A stretch of 64,000 nucleotides of DNA from Streptomyces davaonensis JCM 4913. GTDB lineage: Bacteria; Actinomycetota; Actinomycetes; Streptomycetales; Streptomycetaceae. The position numbers were made by a program, and so were the translations under genes. The notes below the pieces were generated by a model. The model searched no databases and had not been told where the DNA came from. It was given only the letters and a program-made list of their open reading frames with translations. Positions 16,991-26,096 of the stretch are shown here, piece after piece; the first letter of the stretch is position 1, and every line of letters begins with the position of its first letter. The stretch spans positions 6,048,053-6,112,052 of the forward strand of contig NC_020504.1 in NCBI RefSeq assembly GCF_000349325.1. The letters are read 5' to 3'.

Positions 16991-17892
16991 CCGCCGCACA
17001 GCTCCTTCGCGGTCAGATCCGTCATCTCGGCCTCGGTGAAGCCGAACGGCTTGAGAATGCGCAGGAGTTCGCCGCTCTGCTTCAGCTTGCGCAGCTCGAC
17101 GTTGAAGGCGTCCCGGAGGTTCGTCTCGGTCGGCCGGAACGCGAAGGCGCCGCCGTCGACATGCGGTTCGCCCTCCACGAGTGGCTTGAACGGCTCGGTC
17201 GACTCGGTCCTGCCGGACTTCTTCACCACCTCGCGGACGGTCAGCGCGGTCCCCGCGAACACGTCGACCCGGCCCGCCTCCACGGCGTTCAGCCCCGCGA
17301 CCTGGTCCGGCACGATGAGGATGTCGCCCTCGGCGTACCCGGCATCGACGGCGTACTGGATCTCCGCGTACCCGGTCCCGGTCGCGAACTTCGCCTTCTT
17401 CTCCACGACGTCCTGGTAGTTGCGCAGCCCCTTGGGGTTCCCCTTGCGCACGATGAACGCGTCGAGCATCTGGTAGTCGGGATCGGCGAAGATGACCTGC
17501 TCGCAGCGCTCGGGATTGACGTACATCCCGGCCGCTACGACGTCGAACTGCTGCGAGTTGAGCCCGGGGATCAGCGAGCCGAACTCGGTCGGCACCGGCT
17601 GGACCCTGTCCACCCCGAGCCGTTTGAAGATCACCTCTGCCAGCTCGGGCGCCTCGCCGGTCAGCTCGCCGTTCTTGTCGATGTAGCCGAACGGGATCTC
17701 GCCCGCGATCCCGAGCCGTACGACGCCCGCGGCCCGCAGCCGTTCCAGCAGGTCACCGCCGTCCTCGGTGGAGGCGGTGGCCACCCGCGAGCAGCCGGCC
17801 GCGCCCAGCGCGCCGAGCGCCGCCACCCCCGCGAGCAGCGATCGGCGGGTGGTTCCGGATGTGTGTTCGCCATGTTCCAGTGGTGGGGACAT
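16987..17892 (-). CDS. ehuB: Extracellular solute-binding lipoprotein, ectoine/amino acid type
   Basis: A 301-residue periplasmic-binding-fold lipoprotein. A twin-Arg-like RRSLLAG leader is followed by the lipobox LGAAGC. The mature part has the SBP family 3 fold: LGIAGEIPFGYIDKNGE, TEFGSLIPGLNSQQFDVVAAGM and a C-terminal GFTEAEM. It resembles EhuB-type ectoine binders in the GEAPELA and AAGMYV regions, but ligand choice cannot be read from sequence alone. The start is uncertain: ATG at 17892 is used, ATG at 17916 is also open, and neither has a strong ribosome site. It is the first gene of the importer operon and divergent from the DUF3830 gene. Confidence 0.83.
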   Translation of the reverse strand: MSPPLEHGEHTSGTTRRSLLAGVAALGALGAAGCSRVATASTEDGGDLLERLRAAGVVRLGIAGEIPFGYIDKNGELTGEAPELAEVIFKRLGVDRVQPVPTEFGSLIPGLNSQQFDVVAAGMYVNPERCEQVIFADPDYQMLDAFIVRKGNPKGLRNYQDVVEKKAKFATGTGYAEIQYAVDAGYAEGDILIVPDQVAGLNAVEAGRVDVFAGTALTVREVVKKSGRTESTEPFKPLVEGEPHVDGGAFAFRPTETNLRDAFNVELRKLKQSGELLRILKPFGFTEAEMTDLTAKELCGG

Positions 17893-17939
17893 GGCGGCGC
17901 GGCTACCCGAGAGCATGCGATGTATGCACCCTGGATGGC
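17893..17939. promoter_or_regulatory. Short divergent promoter region
   Basis: Only 47 bp (23 bp if the upstream ehuB start is used) separate the divergent binding-protein and DUF3830 genes, so promoter elements must overlap coding sequence or transcripts are leaderless. A gcat-N7-atgc repeat lies at 17913-17927. Confidence 0.4.
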
Positions 17940-18437
17940 ATGACTGACCGGTTCATCGAGATCTCGCTCGTGAAGCGGGACATCCACTGCACGGCCAGGC
18001 TGCTTGCCGACCGCGCACCGCTGACCTGCGCGGCCGTCTGGGACGCCCTCCCGCTCGGCGGCGACGTCTACCACGCCAAATACGCCCGCAACGAGATCTA
18101 CGCCCTCTTCCCGCCCTTCGCGGACACCGAGCCGCCCCTGGAGAACCCGACCGTCACCCCCATCCCCGGTGACCTGTGCTACTTCGCCTTCGCGGGTGCA
18201 GAGCTGGGCACCAGGGCCTACGGCTACGACCGCGAGGTCCGCCCCGGCACCACCCTGGTCGACCTCGCCCTGTTCTACGAGCGCAACAACCTGCTGCTCA
18301 ACGGCGATGTCGGCTGGGTGCCGGGGACGGTCTGGGGCGAGGTCGTGGAGGGGCTCCCCCGGATGGCCGAAGCCTGTAACGACCTCTGGCGCACCGGGGC
18401 GGCGGGCGAGACGCTCAGCTTCCGTCGTTCGACATGA
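17940..18437 (+). CDS. DUF3830 family protein
   Basis: A 165-residue protein of the DUF3830 family, which I recall as having a cyclophilin-like beta-barrel fold. The N-terminal ISLVKRDIHCTARLLADRAPLTCAAVWDALPLGG and the internal PGDLCYFAF are characteristic. No signal or membrane segment. The biochemical role is unknown; relatives occur beside racemase, isomerase and amidase genes in catabolic loci, as here. It is divergent from the importer and overlaps the end of the convergent amidase gene by 23 bp. Confidence 0.78.
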   Translation: MTDRFIEISLVKRDIHCTARLLADRAPLTCAAVWDALPLGGDVYHAKYARNEIYALFPPFADTEPPLENPTVTPIPGDLCYFAFAGAELGTRAYGYDREVRPGTTLVDLALFYERNNLLLNGDVGWVPGTVWGEVVEGLPRMAEACNDLWRTGAAGETLSFRRST

Positions 18438-19800
18438 GCGCGTGCGCCGCCCTGAGCACCAGATCGTCCCGGTGCCGGGCGGCCACGATCTGAAGGCCCA
18501 CCGGCAGTCCGTCGCCGTCCGTGCCGACGGGGACGGTGGCGGCGGGCTGCTGGGTCATGTTGAAGGGGTACGTGAAGGGCGTCCACCCCGTCCAGCGGCG
18601 GTGCCCGGAGCCCTTGGGCACCTCGGCGCCCGCCTCGAACGCCGTGATCGGCAGGGTGGGCGTGACGAGCAGGTCGTAGGAGTCGTGGAAGCGGCCCATC
18701 CGGCGCCCGAGTTCCATCCGGACGTCGACGGCGGCCAGATAGTCCAGGGCGCTGTACCGGGCGCCGAGCGCGCTGATCTCGCGCAGTCCGGGGTCGAGCA
18801 ACTCCCGCTCGTGCGGCCCGAGATGCTGGGTCACCCGGGCCGCGCCGCTGAACCACAGGGTGTGGAAGGCGTCCACCGGGTCGGTGAGGTCGGGGTCGGT
18901 CTCCTCGACGTACGCGCCGAGCCCGGCGAGCCGCTCCACCGCCCGCCGTACCGCGGAGGCGACGGCCGGGCGCACCGCCACCTGGCCGCCGAGCGAGGGC
19001 GAGTACGCCACCCGCAGCCCGCGCACCCCGCCGTCGTGTGCGAGCGCGTCGACGAAGGACCCGGCGGCCGGGCCGAGCGCCGACCAGTCCCGGGAGTCGG
19101 GAACGCCGATCACCTCCAGCATCAGGGCCGCGTCCGCCGCGTCCCGGGTCATCGGGCCGACATGCGACAGCGTCCCGAACGCGCTCGCCGGATACAGCGG
19201 CACCCGTCCGTACGTCGGCTTCAGCGCGAAGATCCCGCAGAAGGCGGCCGGGATACGGACGCTGCCGCCGCCGTCCGTGCCGAGCGCGAGCGGGCCCGCG
19301 CCGAGCGCCACGGCCGCGGCGGCGCCCCCGCTGGAACCGCCCGCCGTGCGCGTCGGGTCCAGCGGGTGCCGGGTGACACCGGTCAGGGGCGAGTCGGTGA
19401 CGCCCTTCCAGCCGAACTCCGGGGTGGTGGTCTTGCCGAGGAAGACGGCACCGTGCGCACGCAGCCGGGCGACGGAGGGTGCGTCCTCCTGCCAACTTCC
19501 CTTCTCCGACAGGGTCCTGGACCCCTTGAGGGTGGGCGCCCCGCGCATCAGCAGGATGTCCTTCACGGTGACCGGCACCCCGTCGACCAACCCCGCCGGC
19601 TCCCCGCGCCGCCACCGCTCGGCCGACTCCCGGGCCTGCGCCAGCGCCTGCTCCGCGGTGATCCGCACGAAGGCGTTCACCTCCGGCTGGATCAACTCGG
19701 CCCGCTCCAGCGCCGCGCGGGTGGCCTCCACCGGGCTGAAGGCGCCCGTGCGGTAGCCGTCGAGGAGTTGTACGGCGGTCAGTCCGGTCAGGTCGGTCAT
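18415..19800 (-). CDS. Amidase (amidase-signature family)
   Basis: A 461-residue amidase-signature enzyme. The Ser-cisSer-Lys triad is visible: Lys in VPVTVKDILLMRG, the cis-Ser in the Gly/Ser loop GGSSGGAAAAVA, and the nucleophile in GTDGGGSVRIPA. Such enzymes hydrolyse amides or transfer ammonia (GatA-like); with no GatB/C partners here, a hydrolytic catabolic role is more likely. The ATG at 19800 has a strong ggaggg ribosome site. It lies 22 bp downstream of the hydroxyacid dehydrogenase and forms an operon with it. Confidence 0.88.
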   Translation of the reverse strand: MTDLTGLTAVQLLDGYRTGAFSPVEATRAALERAELIQPEVNAFVRITAEQALAQARESAERWRRGEPAGLVDGVPVTVKDILLMRGAPTLKGSRTLSEKGSWQEDAPSVARLRAHGAVFLGKTTTPEFGWKGVTDSPLTGVTRHPLDPTRTAGGSSGGAAAAVALGAGPLALGTDGGGSVRIPAAFCGIFALKPTYGRVPLYPASAFGTLSHVGPMTRDAADAALMLEVIGVPDSRDWSALGPAAGSFVDALAHDGGVRGLRVAYSPSLGGQVAVRPAVASAVRRAVERLAGLGAYVEETDPDLTDPVDAFHTLWFSGAARVTQHLGPHERELLDPGLREISALGARYSALDYLAAVDVRMELGRRMGRFHDSYDLLVTPTLPITAFEAGAEVPKGSGHRRWTGWTPFTYPFNMTQQPAATVPVGTDGDGLPVGLQIVAARHRDDLVLRAAHALMSNDGS

Positions 19801-19822
19801 ACGCCCTCCAGCCATGGGAAGT

Positions 19823-20770
19823 TCAGCGTCCTGGGACATACCCGCGTTGCTTGTCGACCACGTTCGGCAGCGCTCTGCCCGCTTCCCAGCGCTCGTACAA
19901 CTCCACGAACTGCGCGCCGAGTTCATCCCGCCAGCCGACGGTGTCCCCGCTCATGTGCGGTGACACGATCAGCCCCGGAAGCTCCCACAGCGGGCTGTCG
20001 GGGCCGAGGGGTTCGTGCGCGAACACGTCCAGCGCCGCACCGGCGATCCACCGCTTGGTGAGCGCCTCGACCAGCGCCTCCTCCACCACGAGCGGCCCGC
20101 GCCCGACGTTGATGAACCGCGCCGAGGGCTGCATCACCCCGAACCGGCGGGCGTCGAACATGCCGTACGTCTGCTCGGTGAGCGGCGCGGCGGCGATCAC
20201 CCAGTCCGCGCGGGAGATCAACCGGTCCAGGTCCGAGGGGCCGTGGATGCCGGTACGGGGCACCCGCCCGACCAGGGCGCAGATCACGCCGAGCGCCTTC
20301 AGTGTCCGCACGATCGCCCGCCCGATCGGCCCGGACCCCACGACACAGGCCCGGGTCCCCTTCAGCCGCCGTGTCTCGCGGTGCTGCCAGGTCCGCTGCC
20401 CCTGGAGTTCGAGCGTGTGCGGCAGTTCCTTGGCCATGGCCAGGACGAGGGCGGCGACGTACTCGGCGATCGGCTCGTCGAAGATGCCGCGCGCGTTGGT
20501 GACCGTGGTGTCGGAGGCGGCGAGTTCAGGACACATCAGGTGATCGACCCCGGCGCTGGCGGTGTGCACCCAGCGCGGCCGGGGCCCCTCGCCGGGCCAG
20601 GCGTCCCGTACCGCGTGCGAGGTGAAGTCCCACACGAGCAGGACATCGGCGTACGGCAGCTTCGCCGCCAGCGTCGCCTCGTCCGTGTGCTCGATCCGCG
20701 CCCGTCCGGTGAGCCTGCCGAGCCGGGGGAGGGGCTCGGCGTCCAGGACGAGGAGGGTGGGGAGGGTCAT
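19823..20770 (-). CDS. D-2-hydroxyacid dehydrogenase family protein
   Basis: A 315-residue NAD(P)-dependent 2-hydroxyacid dehydrogenase. The Rossmann motif is VVGSGPIGRAIVRTLKALG. The usual third-motif region NVGRGPLVVEEAL is followed by ALDVFAHEPLGPDSPLW (Glu) and SPHMSGD, which carries the catalytic His. It would interconvert a 2-oxoacid and a 2-hydroxyacid; substrate unknown. The ATG at 20770 has a gaaggga ribosome site. It is first in a two-gene operon with the amidase, divergent from the racemase pair. Confidence 0.87.
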   Translation of the reverse strand: MTLPTLLVLDAEPLPRLGRLTGRARIEHTDEATLAAKLPYADVLLVWDFTSHAVRDAWPGEGPRPRWVHTASAGVDHLMCPELAASDTTVTNARGIFDEPIAEYVAALVLAMAKELPHTLELQGQRTWQHRETRRLKGTRACVVGSGPIGRAIVRTLKALGVICALVGRVPRTGIHGPSDLDRLISRADWVIAAAPLTEQTYGMFDARRFGVMQPSARFINVGRGPLVVEEALVEALTKRWIAGAALDVFAHEPLGPDSPLWELPGLIVSPHMSGDTVGWRDELGAQFVELYERWEAGRALPNVVDKQRGYVPGR

Positions 20771-20919
20771 GCCGTCCCTTCCGGGTGGCCCGGAACACCG
20801 CGAATCCGGGCGCCTGACATGCACGGATTGACCACGCTCGCACCCGAACCTACCTTCGTCAACACGGACGCCTGCACCGTCCGCAGTTCCCGTATCTCCT
20901 CGCGAGGGCGGTGCCTGCA

Positions 20920-21708
20920 ATGGACGTCTCCTTTCTCGGCGGGCCGTGCCCGCAGCGCGGCGTCGGAGTCGTCGCGCCCTTCGACTTCGCGCTCGACCGG
21001 GAGCTGTGGCGCTGGGTCCCGGACGAGGTGTCGCTGCATCTGACGCGGACGCCGTACGTCCCCGTCGAGGTGAGCCTGGACCTGGCCCGGCTGGTGAGCG
21101 AGCACGAGACCCTCTGCGAGGGAGTCCGGGCCCTCATCGCGGTGAGCCCCGAGGTGGTGGCCTACGCCTGTACCTCGGGCAGCTTCGTCGGCGGGATCGC
21201 GGGCGAGCGGGCGATGTGCGAGGCGATGACGAGGGCGGGCGCGGTGCCTTCGGTGACCACCTCCGGGGCGCTGCTGGAGGCGCTGACCGACCTCGGCGCG
21301 CGCCGGGTGGCGCTGGTGACGCCGTACACGGTCTCGGTGACCCGGTCGCTTCAGGAGTACGTGGCCGAGGCGGGCGTCAGGGTGACGGGGTGTGCGTTCA
21401 TGGGGCTGACGCGGCACATATGGAAGGTGCCGTACCGCGATGTGGCGGACATGGCGCGCAGGGCGGTGCGGCGCGGCACGGACTGCCTGTTCATCAGCTG
21501 CACCAACCTGCCGACGTACGACGTGATCCCGCAACTGGAGGCGGAGCTGCGGATACCGGTGATCTCGGCCAACCAGGTGACGATGTGGGCGGCGCTGCGC
21601 CGGCTGGGTACCCGGGCGGTGGGACCGTATCAGGCGCTGATCGACCCGGCGGCCCGCTCCGGTCCCGCACTTCCGGACGTGGAACAGCAGCAGGAAGGCT
21701 CGACATGA
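20920..21708 (+). CDS. Asp/Glu racemase superfamily, maleate cis-trans isomerase-like
   Basis: A 262-residue protein of the maleate isomerase/arylmalonate decarboxylase group. Both active-site cysteines are present: YACTSGSFVGG (about 76) and FISCTNLP (about 195). Two Cys are expected for maleate-to-fumarate isomerisation or racemisation. The ectoine utilisation protein EutA belongs to the same superfamily. It overlaps the next gene by 4 bp (ATGA), so the two products are made together and may form a heteromer. The ATG at 20920 is chosen; a GTG three codons upstream is possible. Confidence 0.85.
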   Translation: MDVSFLGGPCPQRGVGVVAPFDFALDRELWRWVPDEVSLHLTRTPYVPVEVSLDLARLVSEHETLCEGVRALIAVSPEVVAYACTSGSFVGGIAGERAMCEAMTRAGAVPSVTTSGALLEALTDLGARRVALVTPYTVSVTRSLQEYVAEAGVRVTGCAFMGLTRHIWKVPYRDVADMARRAVRRGTDCLFISCTNLPTYDVIPQLEAELRIPVISANQVTMWAALRRLGTRAVGPYQALIDPAARSGPALPDVEQQQEGST

Positions 21709-22436
21709 CAGCACTCGGACTCCTCTACCCGGGCCACTCCGCCGAGGACGACTATCCACGCATCGAGCAGCTCCTGGGCAGCGACATCCGGGTGGACGTG
21801 GTGCACACGGACATCGGCGAGGACGCGCACCGGGTGGACGCGCTGAAGGAGATGGGCTCCCCCGAGCGCCTGGCGGCGGGCGTCGAACAACTCCGCCTGA
21901 CCGGCGCCGAGTCCGTGGTCTGGGCCTGCACCAGCGGCAGCTTCGTGTACGGCTGGGAGGGCGCCCACGACCAGGTACGCGCCCTGGCCCGCACGGCAGG
22001 CATGCCGGCCTCCTCGACGTCCTTCGCCTTCGTCCACGCGGCGGCAGAACTGGGCGTACGCCGAGTGGCGGTGGGCGCGACCTACCCCGACGACGTGGCG
22101 GACCTGTTCGCGTCCTTCCTGGGCGCGGGCGGCGTGGAGGTGGTCTCGGTGCGGGGCTCCGGCGTCATCACGGCGGCGGAGGTGGGGGAGTGGACCGAGG
22201 AGGACGTCCTGACCCTGGCCCGCCAGGCGGACACCCCGACGGCTGAGGCGCTCCTCCTCCCGGACACAGCCCTGCACACGGCGGCCCTGATCCCCACCCT
22301 GGAGAAGGAGCTCTCAAAGCCGGTCCTCACGGCAAACCAGGTAACGGTCTGGGAGGCCCTACGCCTGACGGACCGCAGGGTGAACGCTCCGGCACTGGGG
22401 GCACTGTTCACGAGGGAGCCGATCGTGCAGGTGTAA
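21705..22436 (+). CDS. Maleate isomerase-like paralogue lacking the second catalytic Cys
   Basis: A 243-residue paralogue of the preceding protein. It keeps the first Cys in VWACTSGSFVYG, but at the second site it reads LLLPDTALHT where the partner has FISCTNLPTY, so the Cys is replaced by Asp. The rest of the domain is well kept (ANQVTVWEALRL). With one Cys it could act like arylmalonate decarboxylase, serve as a regulatory subunit of the pair, or have another activity; the sequence does not decide. Confidence 0.83.
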   Translation: MTALGLLYPGHSAEDDYPRIEQLLGSDIRVDVVHTDIGEDAHRVDALKEMGSPERLAAGVEQLRLTGAESVVWACTSGSFVYGWEGAHDQVRALARTAGMPASSTSFAFVHAAAELGVRRVAVGATYPDDVADLFASFLGAGGVEVVSVRGSGVITAAEVGEWTEEDVLTLARQADTPTAEALLLPDTALHTAALIPTLEKELSKPVLTANQVTVWEALRLTDRRVNAPALGALFTREPIVQV

Positions 22437-22829
22437 CGGCAGCCGGGCATCTTCAGCCCGTTGGGGGTGCCCCCTTTGGGGGAGTTCGAGGCCGAGGCCG
22501 CAGCCATTCCGATCCCCCACCCACCCGCTGGGGACTACGCACCTCAGCCCTTTGCAGCCCGTCCGGCGTTTTTGACGCCGAGGCCATCGCCATCCCGACC
22601 CCCACCCACCCGCCGGCGACAACGCAGCCCGCTCCCTCCAGCCCGTCCGGCGTTTGAGGACGAGGCCTGTTCAGGGCCGACAGCGGGGGTCTGGGGGCGC
22701 AGCCCCCAGTGGGGGTCCCCCCTCTGGGGGAGGGACGGGTAGGGGCGGCGGGGGCGGGAATAAACCGGAGCCACCCTCCTGTTACCGCCTCCGAGAACCA
22801 CGCCGGCGCGAAGCAGGAGGCACCCACCG
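22437..22829. other. Repeat-filled intergenic region
   Basis: About 390 bp without a convincing gene. It is largely made of an intergenic repeat (22500-22760) with internal partial duplications. The rest is the leader of the downstream oxidoreductase gene. Confidence 0.6.
22500..22760 (+). repeat. Intergenic repeat, copy A
   Basis: Two internal units, each with cccacccacccgc then about 40 bp later cccgtccggcgttt. The second unit runs on into gaggacgaggcc, a gccgacagcgggggtctg box and a C/G-tract region. The same order of boxes occurs, inverted, at 34762-34905. The conserved core is gtccggcgtttgaggacgag. Confidence 0.75.
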
Positions 22830-23921
22830 ATGGCGGCAGATGAGATCCGGGGCGCGATAAACGGTACCGCCCCTGTCCCGCTCTCCGTACTCGATCTGGT
22901 CACCGTCGGATCCGGCAGTACCGCCAGTGACGCCCTGCGGACCAGTGTCGAGCTCGCGCGGCTGACGGAGGCCCGAGGGTTCCACCGGTACTGGGTCGCC
23001 GAGCACCACTCCATGCCAGGCGTGGCCTCGTCCTCCCCGGCCGTGATCCTCGCCCACCTCGCCGCCCACACCGACCGCATCCGCCTCGGCTCGGGCGGAG
23101 TGATGCTCCCCAACCACGCCCCGCTGGTCATCGCGGAGCAGTTCGGCACCCTGGAGGCCCTCGCCCCAGGACGGGTCGACCTCGGCCTCGGCCGGGCGCC
23201 CGGCACGGACGGTGCCACCGCCGCCGCGCTGCGCCGCACCGAGAGCCTCAACGAGGGCGCCGACGACTTCCCCCAGCAGCTCGCGGAGCTCACCCGCTTC
23301 CTCGACGACGACTTCCCCGACGGCCACCCCTACCGCCGGATTCACGCCGTACCGGGCCCGGTCCAGGCGACAGCCCCCGGCGGCGTCCAGTCACCGCACC
23401 GCCCGCCCATCTGGCTCCTCGGCTCCTCCGGCTTCAGCGCCCGCCTGGCCGGCGCGCTGGGCCTGCCCTTCGCCTTCGCGCACCACTTCTCCGCGCAGAA
23501 CACCATCCCGGCGCTCGACCTGTACCGCGAGTCCTTCCAGCCCTCCGAGGTGCTGGCCGCGCCGTACGCCCTCATCGGCGTCTCCGCCCTGGCCACCGAC
23601 GACGAGAAGGAAGCCGCGCGCCAGGTCCGGGCCACCGGCCTGAACATGGTGCGGCTGCGCACCGGCCGCCCCGGACTCTTCCCCACCCCCGAAGAGGCCG
23701 AGGCCCATCCGCTCAGCGCCATGGAGGAGGAGTTCATCGCCTCCTGGGGCGCCAACATCGTCCACGGCACCGCCGACGAGGTCCGCTCCGGCCTCGACGA
23801 CCTCCAAAAGCGCACCGGCGCCGACGAGTTGATGCTCACATCCCATGCCCACCGGGGCGAACTGCGGCTGCGTTCCTACGAACTCATCGCCAACGCCTAC
23901 GACTTGCCGACCGCCGCCTGA
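22830..23921 (+). CDS. LLM class flavin-dependent oxidoreductase
   Basis: A 363-residue luciferase-like monooxygenase (TIM barrel). Typical features are [31 protein letters not shown], the [15 protein letters not shown] strand and [14 protein letters not shown] near the flavin site, and a C-terminal [13 protein letters not shown]. Members use FMNH2 or F420; I cannot tell which from this sequence. Single gene; ggagg lies 10 nt before the ATG. Its stop overlaps the end of the convergent cdgA by 25 bp. Confidence 0.9.
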   Translation: MAADEIRGAINGTAPVPLSVLDLVTVGSGSTASDALRTSVELARLTEARGFHRYWVAEHHSMPGVASSSPAVILAHLAAHTDRIRLGSGGVMLPNHAPLVIAEQFGTLEALAPGRVDLGLGRAPGTDGATAAALRRTESLNEGADDFPQQLAELTRFLDDDFPDGHPYRRIHAVPGPVQATAPGGVQSPHRPPIWLLGSSGFSARLAGALGLPFAFAHHFSAQNTIPALDLYRESFQPSEVLAAPYALIGVSALATDDEKEAARQVRATGLNMVRLRTGRPGLFPTPEEAEAHPLSAMEEEFIASWGANIVHGTADEVRSGLDDLQKRTGADELMLTSHAHRGELRLRSYELIANAYDLPTAA

Positions 23922-25762
23922 CCTCTCGGCGACCGCAGCAGCTCGGAGATACGATCCGCCGTCACCGGCCGGGAGTACAGCCACCCCTGGCCGGTGTCGC
24001 AGCCGATCCGCCGCAGCCGGGACGCCTGCGCCGAGGTCTCCACGCACTCCGCGGTCACGGTGAGCCCCAGCCGGTGCGCGAGCTGGATCATGGCCTCCAC
24101 GACGACCTCGTCGGCCGGATTCGGCGCGATGCCCTCACCGTCGTACTGGAAACCCTTCACGAAGGAGCCGTCCAGCTTCAGTACGGACACCGGCAGCCGG
24201 CTGAGGTACGCCAGGTTCGAGTACCCCGTGCCGAAGTCGTCGATGGCGATCCGTACGCCCATGTCGCTCAGCGCCTGGAGCGCCTGCTGCGGTCGCCCGC
24301 CGGAGCCCATCACCGCCGACTCGGTCAGCTCCAGCTGGAGCAGATGGGGGGCGAGCCCGGTCTCCGCGAGGGTCTGCGCCACATCCGCCACCAGGTCGGA
24401 GTCCCAGACCTGACGCACCGCCACATTGACGCTGACGAAGAGCGGCGGCTCGTCCGGATGGGCCAACTGCCAGCCCCGCGCCTGACGACAGGCGGTGGCC
24501 AGTACCCAACGCCCCAGCGGCACGATCGACCCGTCCTCCTCGGCCAGTCCGATGAACCGATTCGGCGTCAGCAGTCCGAACTGCGGGTGATCCCAGCGCA
24601 CCAGCGCCTCCACCCCGCGCAGCCGCCCGTCCTCCATCCCCACCAGCGGCTGGTACTCCAGCACGAACTCCCCGCGCTCGATGGCCGGTCGGAGCGTGGA
24701 GGCCAGCGCCTGACGGGTCATCCGGTGCGCGTTGCGCTCGGGGTCGAAGAGGGTCCAGCGGTCCTTGCCGTCGGCCTTCGCCCAGTACAGCGTGGTGTCG
24801 GCGGCCTGCATCAGCGCGGTGGGGCTGGTCCCGGCCGCGTGCCGCTCAACCACCCCGATCGACGCCGACACCGACAGCCGCCGCCCGGAGATGTCGAACG
24901 GCGCCTGGAGCGCCCCGAGTACCGACTCGGCGAGATCGGCGACCTGTTCGGTGCCCGTGGAGTCCTCCACCAGCAGCGCGAACTCGTCCCCGCCGAGCCG
25001 CGCCACCAACGGGGTGCTCGCGCGGGCGTACCCCGCCTCGTCCGCGCACCGCGTCAGCCGTTCCGCGACGGCCGCCAACAGGCGGTCGCCCACCCGGTGT
25101 CCGAGCGTGTCGTTGATCGCCTTGAAGCCGTCGAGGTCGAGGTAGCACAGCCCGATCCGCCCGGTGCCCTCCTCGTACGCCTCCGCCTCCAGCGCGGCCG
25201 AGAGCCGCTCGAAGAACAGGGTGCGGTTGGGCAGCCGGGTCACCGGATCGTGGTTCTGCAAGTGCCGCAAGCGGGCCTGGAGTTCACGCCGGGCGCTGAT
25301 GTCGGCGACCGACAGCAGCACCCCGCCCCGCTCCGCGGCGGGCAGTGGCGCGATGGCGACCTGCACCCACAGGCAGTGCCCGTCGGGGTGCTTCAGCCGA
25401 CGCGTGCAGCGCAGCCGCGCCTGCCGACCGCGCAGGACCTCGCGGTAGGCGTGCCAGGTCCGGGCATCCGACGTCAGGTCCACCAGATCGGCGGCGACCG
25501 CCCCGGCCAGCGCCTGGGGCGAGCTGCCGAGCAGGTCGCCGAGGGCCGGGTTGGCGCCGGTGACCAGGCCCTCACGGTCCACGACGGCCATCGCCAACGG
25601 GGCGGCGTCGAAGGCGGACCGGAAGGAGGAGGGCGTGGCGTCGGGGTCGGATACCGGCCGATCGTGCGGACCGGTACGTGAAGACGAGCCTTCATTACTC
25701 TCTGTGACGGCCGGCCCGATGAGATCTGCCGCGGGCGCCGGCCCTTCGGACGTTCCGCTCAC
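23897..25762 (-). CDS. cdgA: c-di-GMP regulator CdgA (PAS-GGDEF-EAL)
   Basis: A 621-residue protein with an N-terminal PAS domain (about 45-160), a GGDEF diguanylate cyclase domain with an intact [10 protein letters not shown] site (about 175-340), and an EAL phosphodiesterase domain (about 355-610). The EAL domain has [32 protein letters not shown] and AECVET. Both enzyme sites look complete. It is cytosolic, with no membrane segment. In S. coelicolor the protein of this architecture in this neighbourhood is CdgA, a BldD target affecting development. The start is a GTG with gggag upstream. Divergent from the M6 protease gene, with palindromes between them. Confidence 0.85.
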   Translation of the reverse strand: MSGTSEGPAPAADLIGPAVTESNEGSSSRTGPHDRPVSDPDATPSSFRSAFDAAPLAMAVVDREGLVTGANPALGDLLGSSPQALAGAVAADLVDLTSDARTWHAYREVLRGRQARLRCTRRLKHPDGHCLWVQVAIAPLPAAERGGVLLSVADISARRELQARLRHLQNHDPVTRLPNRTLFFERLSAALEAEAYEEGTGRIGLCYLDLDGFKAINDTLGHRVGDRLLAAVAERLTRCADEAGYARASTPLVARLGGDEFALLVEDSTGTEQVADLAESVLGALQAPFDISGRRLSVSASIGVVERHAAGTSPTALMQAADTTLYWAKADGKDRWTLFDPERNAHRMTRQALASTLRPAIERGEFVLEYQPLVGMEDGRLRGVEALVRWDHPQFGLLTPNRFIGLAEEDGSIVPLGRWVLATACRQARGWQLAHPDEPPLFVSVNVAVRQVWDSDLVADVAQTLAETGLAPHLLQLELTESAVMGSGGRPQQALQALSDMGVRIAIDDFGTGYSNLAYLSRLPVSVLKLDGSFVKGFQYDGEGIAPNPADEVVVEAMIQLAHRLGLTVTAECVETSAQASRLRRIGCDTGQGWLYSRPVTADRISELLRSPRGQAAVGKS

Positions 25763-26096
25763 CGCTCGCTCCCGCAGTGCACTCGTGCAAGAAGGGATCA
25801 GGACAGTACAGGAAAGGGTCAGGAAAGTGTGCCGATCATAGAGGCTGGGTTCGGGCCCTTCCAGCCACTGTCCAGTGTCCCGGACCCAGCCGCAGATCTG
25901 ACAATTCGTTTCTGCCCGCCACTGGACGGGTTCAGCGGCCTCCCGACCACATGTGACGGACCGTGAGCGATTCGGGGGTGTCGGCGCCCGTACTTTCTCG
26001 GCCCTCTCACTCTTCCGGTGCAGACAAACAGGGCGTAGTGCGACAAATTCACACAGGCTGGGTGCGGTGTCCCGCGAACCGCTCCCGGAGGTCCAC
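25763..26096. other. Divergent cdgA/protease promoter region
   Basis: A 334-bp region with several dyads: tgcac-tc-gtgca (about 25782), a long hairpin (25843-25891) and a CACTG-TC-CAGTG dyad in its loop. It should contain both promoters. Upstream in-frame codons before the protease start are open but the signal peptide and ribosome site favour 26097. Confidence 0.55.
25843..25891. repeat. Nested inverted repeats upstream of cdgA
   Basis: 13-bp arms (ggctgggttcggg / cccggacccagcc, one mismatch) enclose a loop that itself contains cactgtccagtg (25866-25877). It is placed 81 bp upstream of the cdgA start, so it may be a leader RNA structure or a paired operator. Confidence 0.55.

Noticed and set aside
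18169..20061. A long plus-strand open frame across DUF3830, amidase and dehydrogenase genes
   Set aside because: It crosses three well-supported genes and has no protein-like composition.
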